From Paenibacillus plantiphilus (GTDB lineage: Bacteria > Bacillota > Bacilli > Paenibacillales > Paenibacillaceae), in NCBI RefSeq assembly GCF_927798095.1, contig NZ_CAKMMF010000005.1:124001-188000 (forward strand): 64,000 bases of DNA. The letters are read 5' to 3'. Below, piece by piece: positions 58,230-64,000 of this stretch. Made by a program: the position numbers and the translations under genes. The stretch's first letter is position 1. Each line of letters begins with the position of its first letter. The notes under the pieces were generated by a model. The model was not told the origin of the DNA and made no database searches. It was given only the letters and a program-made list of their open reading frames with translations.

Positions 58230-58572
58230 GATATCCTTCCTCCTTCGCTGATTGCAGCGCTTGATGGCCGTGATCGGCCATTGTGCGTCTGCGTTCCATT
58301 TCTTTGTCCACTATGCGCTTGCCGATAGCTGTAATGCTGTACGTCTTGCGCCGGTCATTGTCTTCCTTGTCCGCCAGCACGATATACTGGTTATCCTGGA
58401 GCTTCTTGATCAAGGTATAGGCTGTCGCTGGACCGATTACAACCTCGCCCTCGGTCAGCTTCTCGATATAGCTCATAATGCCATAGCCATGTCTGGGGAC
58501 GAGCAGGGACAGCAGTATATAATAGGCTGCGTCTGTAAGCTGTTCGGAATCGAACGTATTGTTTCTGGACAA
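58222..58572 (-). CDS. PadR family transcriptional regulator
   Basis: The 116-residue protein starts at TTG 58572, with GGGGGTGA upstream. It is a single winged-helix domain (YILLSLLVPRHGYGIMSYIEKLTEGEVVIGPATAYTLIKKLQD, KTYSITAIGKRIV). It is translated ahead of the DUF2812 protein in one operon. A large nested dyad at 58593-58641 lies directly upstream and probably binds it. Confidence 0.88.
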   Translation of the reverse strand: MSRNNTFDSEQLTDAAYYILLSLLVPRHGYGIMSYIEKLTEGEVVIGPATAYTLIKKLQDNQYIVLADKEDNDRRKTYSITAIGKRIVDKEMERRRTMADHGHQALQSAKEEGYHG

Positions 58573-58592
58573 GCGCGATCACCCCCAATTGG

Positions 58593-58641
58593 TATATCCA
58601 TTCTTGTTATATCCGAAATAGATATATCTATAATGGATATA
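58593..58641 (-). promoter_or_regulatory. Nested dyad operator of the PadR-DUF2812 operon
   Basis: Outer arms TATATCCAT (58593-58601) and ATGGATATA (58633-58641) and inner arms TATATC (58608-58613) and GATATA (58621-58626) share one centre at 58617. The block starts 20 bases before the PadR start. It fits a two-dimer PadR site. Confidence 0.68.
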
Positions 58642-58712
58642 TTACAGCGAAGTAATTCCCGTTGTCAATATGGTTCTAGAGTTGGACTGTCGAGATTAAT
58701 TTTAATTCACAG

Positions 58713-58741
58713 TTGACGGGTAGGAATAGTTGGTATATGAT
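58713..58741 (+). promoter_or_regulatory. Promoter of the ssu operon
   Basis: TTGACG (58713-58718) and TATGAT (58736-58741) are 17 bases apart. The spacer holds TAGGAAT (58722-58728), a heptamer also present (reversed) near the cysM promoter. Expected transcription begins near 58748. Confidence 0.65.
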
Positions 58742-58780
58742 GTTGATATTAGTAAAAAAAAGAAGACCTGCCGGTCTACC

Positions 58781-58845
58781 GGAGGTTTCCTGACCAGTAC
58801 CTTCACGATGGAGGATTGGATCCAAGGAAACCTCCTTCTTTATTT
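58781..58845 (+). terminator. Leader terminator upstream of ssuA
   Basis: GGAGGTTTCC (58781-58790) pairs perfectly with GGAAACCTCC (58826-58835), followed by TTCTTTATTTT. AAAGAAG upstream can extend the stem. It lies between the promoter and ssuA, so the operon is probably attenuated. No SAM riboswitch or T-box pattern is visible. Confidence 0.72.
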
Positions 58846-58874
58846 TGCACACATATTATTAGGGGGACACATTC

Positions 58875-59942
58875 ATGGGAACAAGAAAAGCAGGCAAAAG
58901 CATAACGGTAATATCCGTTGTTATATTAAGCATCGTATTGGTGCTGTCGGCTTGCTCGTCGAAGAATGGCAATAACGAATCTGCTGGGGGCTCATCATCA
59001 GCGCAGGGCAACACGAGCGGGGCGGGTGCGGACAATGCAAAATCGCCGGAATCCGGGAAAGCTGCGGAGGAGGAGCCGAAAGAGAGCAAGGAGCTTCGTT
59101 TCGGCTATCAGAAGTACGGTACGGTTAACATTTTGAAGGCGCAAGGGCATTTGGACAAAAGGCTGGAGGCGGAGGGCTACAAAATAACATGGACCGAATT
59201 TCCCGGTGGCCCGCAGCTGCTGGAGGCTCTGAATGTCGGCAGTATTGATGTCGGTCATACGGGGGAAGCACCGCCGATTTTCGCGCAAGCTGCTGGCGCT
59301 CCGCTCGTCTACTTGGGTCATGAGCCGGCGAGCCCGGGCAGTGAGGGCATTCTTGTGCCGAAGGATTCGAAGATCGGGTCTGTAGCAGATTTGAAGGGCA
59401 AGAAGATCGCTTTGAACAAAGGCTCCAATGTTCATTACTTGCTCGTCAAGGCGCTGGAGCAGGCCGGTGTCGCTTATGAGGATGTCGAAACCGTATTTCT
59501 GAAGCCGGGCGATGCCAGAGTTGCATTCGATAATGGCAACGTCGATGCATGGGTGATTTGGGACCCGTTCCTTGCGGCTGCTCAGACCGCGACAGGGGCG
59601 AAGCTGCTGCTGGACGGCAAGGACCTCGTGGCCAATCATGAGTTCTATCTGGCATCGCGCTCCTTCGCTGAAGGGAATGGGGCAGCGATCGATTCCGTGC
59701 TTGATGAGCTGAACAAAGTCGATGCGTGGGCCAAGGCGAATCAGAAGGAAGTCGCGGCACTATTGTCTCCGCAGCTAAACATCGACATTCCTTCACTGGA
59801 GCTGGCCTCCGGCAGGCGTGAATACGGCTTGCTGCCGATTGATGATTCCATTATTAGCGCGCAGCAGCAAATTGCGGACACCTTCTTCAAGCTTGGCCTG
59901 ATTCCGACGGAAATTCAGGTTAAGGACGCAGTGATCAAATAA
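58875..59942 (+). CDS. ssuA: Aliphatic sulfonate ABC transporter, substrate-binding lipoprotein
   Basis: The 355-residue protein starts at ATG 58875, with AGGGGG upstream. Lipobox LSAC is followed by a 40-residue Ser/Gly/Ala-rich linker. The ligand-binding fold shows FGYQKYGTVNILKAQGHLDKRL, GSIDVGHTGEAPPIFAQAAGAPLVYLG, LNKGSNVHYLLVKALEQAG and VDAWVIWDPFLAAAQ, all typical of SsuA. It captures sulfonates as a sulfur source. The operon has the ABC part only; ssuD monooxygenase is not next to it. Confidence 0.92.
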   Translation: MGTRKAGKSITVISVVILSIVLVLSACSSKNGNNESAGGSSSAQGNTSGAGADNAKSPESGKAAEEEPKESKELRFGYQKYGTVNILKAQGHLDKRLEAEGYKITWTEFPGGPQLLEALNVGSIDVGHTGEAPPIFAQAAGAPLVYLGHEPASPGSEGILVPKDSKIGSVADLKGKKIALNKGSNVHYLLVKALEQAGVAYEDVETVFLKPGDARVAFDNGNVDAWVIWDPFLAAAQTATGAKLLLDGKDLVANHEFYLASRSFAEGNGAAIDSVLDELNKVDAWAKANQKEVAALLSPQLNIDIPSLELASGRREYGLLPIDDSIISAQQQIADTFFKLGLIPTEIQVKDAVIK

Positions 59943-59977
59943 CGAAACGTTCGGGTGGAGAGAGTGAGGCATACGTC

Positions 59978-60760
59978 ATGAGTAGAAGAGTGAAGTGGAA
60001 GCAGAATGGATTCTCGCTGGGGCTGCAGTGGCTCATTCCTGTTTTTATCGTCGTTGTTTGGCAGTGGTTCGGAAGCCTGGGATGGATCTCGAATCGGGTG
60101 CTGCCGACGCCGTTGTCAACGCTTGAGGCAGGTGTGAAGCTTATCCGCAATGGCGAGCTGTTCGGATATATCGGCGACAGTACGCGTCGGGCATTGATCG
60201 GGTTTGCGATTGGCGGCAGCATTGGATTCGTATTGGGCTTCCTGAATGGGATCGTATCGCTCTCCGAGAAGCTGACGGATACAAGCATTCAGATGATCCG
60301 CAATATCCCGCATCTTGCACTTATTCCGCTTGTTATCGCCTGGTTCGGTATCGGTGAGGAGGCCAAAATATTCCTGGTCGCGCTCGGTGTCGCTTTCCCC
60401 GTCTATCTGAACACCCATCATGGCATTCGGTCTGTCGATCCCGCTCTGATCGAGATGGGTCGGACGTACGGACTGAAGGGCTTTGCGCTGTTCCGCAGCA
60501 TTATTCTGCCCGGAGCGCTTCCGGCGATTCTGGTCGGAATCCGCTTCGCGCTGGGTATTATGTGGATTACGCTTATCGTGGCGGAGACGATTTCCTCAGA
60601 CTCGGGTATTGGTTACATGGCGATGAACGCTCGTGAGTTCATGCAGTTGGACGTTGTCGTTCTCAGCATTCTGCTGTATGCCCTGCTAGGCAAATTATCT
60701 GACTGGTTAGCCAAACTGATGGAGAGGAGCTGGCTGAAATGGCATCCCCAATACCGATAA
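59978..60760 (+). CDS. ssuC: Sulfonate ABC transporter permease
   Basis: The 260-residue protein starts at ATG 59978 with GTGAGG upstream. It has about six membrane helices. The coupling-helix motif [50 protein letters not shown] is diagnostic for SsuC/TauC permeases. It partners SsuA and SsuB for sulfonate import. The next gene starts 22 bases before its end. Confidence 0.93.
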   Translation: MSRRVKWKQNGFSLGLQWLIPVFIVVVWQWFGSLGWISNRVLPTPLSTLEAGVKLIRNGELFGYIGDSTRRALIGFAIGGSIGFVLGFLNGIVSLSEKLTDTSIQMIRNIPHLALIPLVIAWFGIGEEAKIFLVALGVAFPVYLNTHHGIRSVDPALIEMGRTYGLKGFALFRSIILPGALPAILVGIRFALGIMWITLIVAETISSDSGIGYMAMNAREFMQLDVVVLSILLYALLGKLSDWLAKLMERSWLKWHPQYR

Positions 60761-61710
60761 GCGACGATATTGAAGTACCCCGCTCGGAGAGGCCGGGACA
60801 TGTTCGGCAGAGAGCTGGCGAGGCTACCCAAGCCGTGGAATCGGAAGGGCAGGCAGGTTCAGAAGCTGCGGGATCGGGAGGGACGACAACTTCAGAAGCT
60901 AAGAAATCGGATGGAACGTCGGCCTCAGAAGCCGTGGAATCGAAAGTGCAGGCGGCTTCAGAAGGGCTGGCTATTGAGGTTGAAGGGGGGCTCGTGCAAT
61001 TTGGGCAGCAGACGGTGCTTAGAGGCTTGAGCGTCAGTGTGAAACCGAACCAGTTCCTCGCTATTGTCGGGAGGAGTGGATGCGGCAAGAGCACGCTGCT
61101 GCGGCTGATTGCAGGTCTGGAGAAGCCTGCAGAAGGAACAGTAGCATTCGATGGAACAGCGACAACGGGGCTGCGATCTGATGTCCGCATTATGTTCCAG
61201 GATGCGCGTTTGCTTCCATGGAAGTCGGTGCTCGACAACGTAAGAATCGGCGCGCCGGGAGGCGACCGGAGCAAGGCGCTGGAAGCGCTGGAGCTGGTGG
61301 GGCTTGCAGATCGAGCCAGCGAATGGCCTGCCGTGCTGTCTGGCGGTCAGCGCCAGCGCGTTGCATTGGCCCGGGCGCTGGCCGGCAGTCCGCGGCTGCT
61401 GCTCTTCGATGAGCCGTTAGGAGCGCTGGACGCCTTGACCCGTATCGAGATGCAGGAGCTGATCGAGCGGCTATGGCAGGAGCGCCGATTCACCGCAGTC
61501 ATCGTTACGCATGATGTGAGTGAAGCGGTCGCGCTTGCGGATCGCGTGGTGTTGGTGGAGGATGGCATCATTTCGCTCGATGTCGATATTGCCCTGTCGC
61601 GCCCAAGGGATAAAGATACCGGCTTTGCCTATTACGAGAAAGCGATTCTGGATCGTGTCATGACGCGCAGCATGGATGGCACTGCGGCGAAGGATGGCTA
61701 TTCCATCTGA
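60739..61710 (+). CDS. ssuB: Sulfonate ABC transporter ATPase with N-terminal low-complexity extension
   Basis: The 323-residue protein starts at ATG 60739, with GAGGAG upstream, overlapping ssuC. Residues about 76-323 are a full ABC ATPase: Walker [11 protein letters not shown]-loop FQDARLLPW, signature [15 protein letters not shown], Walker B LLLFDEP and [16 protein letters not shown]. The first about 75 residues are unusual, rich in Glu, Ser, Ala and Gly with repeated SEA motifs, and absent in typical SsuB (about 250 residues). The repeat units (TTCAGAAGC) are visible at DNA level, so it looks like an expanded insertion. Confidence 0.92.
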   Translation: MASPIPISDDIEVPRSERPGHVRQRAGEATQAVESEGQAGSEAAGSGGTTTSEAKKSDGTSASEAVESKVQAASEGLAIEVEGGLVQFGQQTVLRGLSVSVKPNQFLAIVGRSGCGKSTLLRLIAGLEKPAEGTVAFDGTATTGLRSDVRIMFQDARLLPWKSVLDNVRIGAPGGDRSKALEALELVGLADRASEWPAVLSGGQRQRVALARALAGSPRLLLFDEPLGALDALTRIEMQELIERLWQERRFTAVIVTHDVSEAVALADRVVLVEDGIISLDVDIALSRPRDKDTGFAYYEKAILDRVMTRSMDGTAAKDGYSI

Positions 61711-61823
61711 GACGTCGAAACTTGCAGTGAGGCGGTATGCAGTGTTTGAAACAAGTCGTGGCTACGAGCGGATTAACCGTACAATATAACGGTTATTTCT
61801 GGTTCCAAATAAGCGACAATCGC

Positions 61824-62081
61824 CTATTGGCCTCCCATGAATCTTTTTCGAATTTCTTCAAATTTTTGCTTAGCCTCTATGGAGTTATCTATTTTCAGTA
61901 CTGAGAAACCAACACTTCTATCTATTGGTTGTGCCCTTTCAATGGAATAGAGTTTATATCTTCTTCTGCTAGGAGGAAAGATTACAAAGGCTTCATAATT
62001 CGATGCAGGTTTGAACCCCATCTTTCTTAGCTTAGCTTTAGTGAACAAATTAGAAGGAACCTCTGATATGAAAATTTTCAA
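61824..62081 (-). CDS. Hypothetical small protein (85 residues)
   Basis: TTG 62081 is preferred as start because AAGGAGG lies eight bases upstream; a longer ATG frame (62108) reads through that site. The sequence starts MKIFISEVPSNLFTKAKLRKMG and ends with a basic helical tail. It is probably a small soluble protein; no family is recognised. Confidence 0.6.
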   Translation of the reverse strand: MKIFISEVPSNLFTKAKLRKMGFKPASNYEAFVIFPPSRRRYKLYSIERAQPIDRSVGFSVLKIDNSIEAKQKFEEIRKRFMGGQ

Positions 62082-62214
62082 CAATAGATCCTCCTTACGT
62101 TTTTTCATCTTGTTATATTGTTACACAAAGCTACAGTAGATAACATTAGCTGCTCCTTGCTTCAGTTCGAAGTCAAGGAACAGCATCTTGTCCACCTAGA
62201 GGAGTTGCTTAATA

Positions 62215-62345
62215 TTATTTTACGGTCACACTAGCTGATTTGACAGGTAGTATATTGTACTGTGCAGATCTACCCACAACTACACCACTGGATTGAAGTC
62301 CATCTGACCGTTTAATGTTGCACCATCAACACCAAGCGGCTCATG
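62215..62345 (-). pseudogene. Frameshifted C-terminal remnant
   Basis: Two minus-strand frames read as one protein end, EPLGVDGATLNGQMDFNPVV and, after a frame change, VVGRSAQYNILPVKSASVTVK with stop at 62215. The composition is typical of the end of a secreted or carbohydrate-active protein. No upstream part remains. The wider gap 62109-62597 otherwise holds a terminator and an extended -10 for the next gene. Confidence 0.35.
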
Positions 62346-62353
62346 CGTAAAAT

Positions 62354-62385
62354 AGCCCACACCTATTCATCAGGATGTGGGCTTT
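62354..62385 (+). terminator. Terminator in the intergenic region
   Basis: AGCCCACA (62354-62361) pairs with TGTGGGCT (62376-62383), then TTG. It belongs to no intact plus-strand gene and may mark a lost one. Confidence 0.6.
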
Positions 62386-62597
62386 GCTATGCTTCAATCA
62401 GCTCTTAAATACACGGCAGGTCAGCGGGATTTTATGTGATCACGCTGTAGATCGTCGCGCTCGCCTTCCCCGCGAGGCGTGTTGGCGAACAGCCACAAAT
62501 CGCTTACGAACAAGAGGCGGACATGAATATTCGTTATTATTTTACAACAATCTATATGCTATAATGGTGGCGTTAACAGGTCGAGGGAGGTTATCCT

Positions 62598-63002
62598 ATG
62601 TCCATAAATATGGCTCGGTTACAGCAATTATCCTTTTTTGACAGTATGAATGAAGAAGCTTTGACGGCGATAGCCGACTTATTCGTTACGGAGCAGTTCG
62701 ATAGAGACCAGTATGTTCTCAGGCAGGGAGAGGACGGCAGCAAGTTTTATATTATTGAGAGCGGCAGCGTGGAGATTAGCCGGCTGCAGGAGGATGGGAA
62801 TCGGGTGCTTCTGGCTGTGCTCAAGGAAGGCGATCATTTCGGCGAAATTGCCCTTATGAGAAAGACAGCCCGCAACGCAGACGTAACATCTGTGACGCCT
62901 TGTACATTCATAACGATCACCCGCGAGAAGTTCCATGCTCTATTGGAACATCAGCCTTATATTAAATCCAAGCTGGAGAAGCTCCTTTCCGAGAGAGCTT
63001 GA
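62598..63002 (+). CDS. Cyclic nucleotide-binding domain protein
   Basis: The 134-residue protein starts at ATG 62598, with GGGAGG seven bases upstream. It is a stand-alone cNMP-binding fold: LFVTEQFDRDQYVLRQGEDGSKFYIIESGSVEI, the phosphate-binding loop HFGEIALMRKTARNADVTS (with GE and R), and a closing helix. The RNA/Arg-Ala-type loop suggests it really binds a cyclic nucleotide or similar. There is no output domain, so it probably acts through a partner. A TGC-TATAAT extended -10 (62560-62565) precedes it. Confidence 0.87.
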   Translation: MSINMARLQQLSFFDSMNEEALTAIADLFVTEQFDRDQYVLRQGEDGSKFYIIESGSVEISRLQEDGNRVLLAVLKEGDHFGEIALMRKTARNADVTSVTPCTFITITREKFHALLEHQPYIKSKLEKLLSERA

Positions 63003-63038
63003 CCATCTCAGGATGCATGCAAGCAGCGCGGGAACAAG

Positions 63039-63088
63039 AAAGAACCTCCAATGGTCCACTGACAAAGTGGTTCCATCGGAGGTTCTTT
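63039..63088. terminator. Bidirectional terminator before the aminotransferase
   Basis: AAAGAACCTCC (63039-63049) pairs with GGAGGTTCTTT (63078-63088). It separates the convergent cNMP and aminotransferase genes. Confidence 0.8.
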
Positions 63089-63139
63089 GTACATTTCACC
63101 GAGACTCGCGAGGCCTGCAGGCCTCGCCTGAGAATTCGT

Positions 63140-64000
63140 CTATTTGTTGTAGTCTTGCAGCAGTCGTGTGAAAGTGTCCTGGGAGCGTTTGATCTGCTCG
63201 ACAGGCACACTGTAGGAGAGGCGGAAGAATCCTTTTCTGCCGAAGCCTGATCCCGGAACAATGAGCAGGCGGTAATCCTGCGCTGCTTTGAGACAGAATT
63301 CGACATCGTCCTCGATGGGGCTCTTAGGGAAGATGAAGAAGCCGCCGCGAGGCATGACGAAATCATAGCCTGCCGATTGAAGGACCTGTACCATCAGGTC
63401 TCTGCGCTCGCGATACTCGTGCTGAGGGACACGCAAGGAATCCATGGCGGCTATCGAGCGCTGCACAAGAAGTGGCGCATTGACGAAGCCGAGCGTCCGG
63501 TTGCAGAATACTAGCCCCGCTATAAGCGTTCCAACATCCTCCATGGATGCGTCGATGCCAATGTAGCCGAGTCGTTCACCTGCAAGACCGAGATCCTTGC
63601 TGAAGGAGCTGGCCAGAATGGTGCGATGATAAGCAGCAAAAGGATTAGGCGCTTCCGCATCATAGATCAATTGTCCGTAAGGATCATCGCAAAGCAAATA
63701 AATGGTGCTGCCGTATTTCTTCTCCGTATCAGCCAGCAGGTCGCCAAGAGCATTCAGAATGTCCTGATCCAGCAGCGACCCCGTCGGATTGTGCGGCGTG
63801 TTAATAATGATAGCCCGCGTGCGTGCAGAGAGTGAGCGCTCGATCTCGGCAAGATCCAGCGAGAACTGCTCATCAAGCTGGCAATGAACGACCGCTCCGC
63901 CATGATTAGCTACATAATAATCGTATTCGACAAAGTAGGGGGCCGGAATAATGACCTCTTCGCCAGCATTGAGAATACCCTTCAAGATGACGTTCAGCGC
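63140..64000 (-). CDS. Pyridoxal phosphate aminotransferase class I/II (partial, 5' end beyond the window)
   Basis: The frame continues past the right edge; the visible part is 286 residues. It shows INTPHNPTG (substrate/PLP region), CDDPYGQL, the PLP lysine in [15 protein letters not shown] and [12 protein letters not shown]. The set is that of AspC/PatA-type aminotransferases, with a bacterial aspartate/aromatic aminotransferase-like core. The product or substrate cannot be fixed from this part. Confidence 0.88.
   Translation of the reverse strand, partial: ALNVILKGILNAGEEVIIPAPYFVEYDYYVANHGGAVVHCQLDEQFSLDLAEIERSLSARTRAIIINTPHNPTGSLLDQDILNALGDLLADTEKKYGSTIYLLCDDPYGQLIYDAEAPNPFAAYHRTILASSFSKDLGLAGERLGYIGIDASMEDVGTLIAGLVFCNRTLGFVNAPLLVQRSIAAMDSLRVPQHEYRERRDLMVQVLQSAGYDFVMPRGGFFIFPKSPIEDDVEFCLKAAQDYRLLIVPGSGFGRKGFFRLSYSVPVEQIKRSQDTFTRLLQDYNK

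Noticed and set aside
58748-58875. SAM riboswitch or T-box upstream of ssuA
   Set aside because: The leader lacks the conserved S-box core and T-box motif; only a terminator hairpin is seen.

Overview
The window looks like a chromosomal stretch of a Gram-positive, low- to mid-GC member of the Bacillales, most probably Paenibacillus. Signs of this are strong GGAGG ribosome binding sites, frequent TTG and GTG starts, lipoproteins with a lipobox, an S-layer-homology (SLH) protein, many PadR, MerR and Rrf2 regulators each beside one target gene, and close matches to Bacillus-type proteins (AadK, SsuABC, zinc-free L33). No rRNA, tRNA, CRISPR array or intact insertion sequence was seen.

Layout. 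0.1-1.7 kb: an ECF41 sigma factor with its carboxymuconolactone decarboxylase partner and a matching promoter. 1.8-8.5 kb: hypothetical genes, a VanW protein, lipoproteins, an Rrf2 regulator with a quinone-oxidoreductase-like gene, and a DNA alkylation repair protein. 8.5-19 kb: an accessory zone with a type III toxin-antitoxin system (ToxIN), an acyltransferase, a serine hydrolase, a methyltransferase with a leader that looks like a translational attenuator, broken acetyltransferase and IS66 pieces, a MerR/SRPBCC operon, and at least four copies of a short repeat placed just after genes. 19-30 kb: a gene behind a LexA-like box, a decayed hydrolase, PadR regulators with clear operators, tandem YhgE/Pip-like membrane proteins, and an aadK whose start codon appears to be ATT. 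30-34 kb: a 1325-residue S-layer-anchored metallophosphoesterase.

34.4-40.9 kb is the most remarkable part. It is a compact sulfur operon: cysteine synthase (CysM type), a JAMM/M67 peptidase, a fusion of a CysO/MoaD-like sulfur carrier with an E1-like ThiF/MoeB enzyme and a rhodanese, a family 2A encapsulin shell protein, a cysteine desulfurase with a 140-residue disordered cargo-type N-terminus, and serine O-acetyltransferase. Together these could store sulfur inside a protein nanocompartment and return it to cysteine through a ubiquitin-like sulfur carrier. A sulfonate uptake operon (ssuACB) lies at 58.9-61.7 kb.

41-47.6 kb looks like a metal-starvation region. Two Zur-like boxes precede an orphan AAA ATPase and a siderophore/metallophore-type ABC transporter, followed by an MFS exporter and a zinc-independent ribosomal protein L33. 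47.6-58.6 kb holds fusion enzymes (HAD phosphatase with methyltransferase; two GNAT domains with pentapeptide-like repeats), a second UMP kinase gene behind a leader peptide and terminator, a pair of about 190-bp inverted dispersed repeats, a broken DMT transporter and a PadR/DUF2812 pair. The window ends inside an aminotransferase gene.
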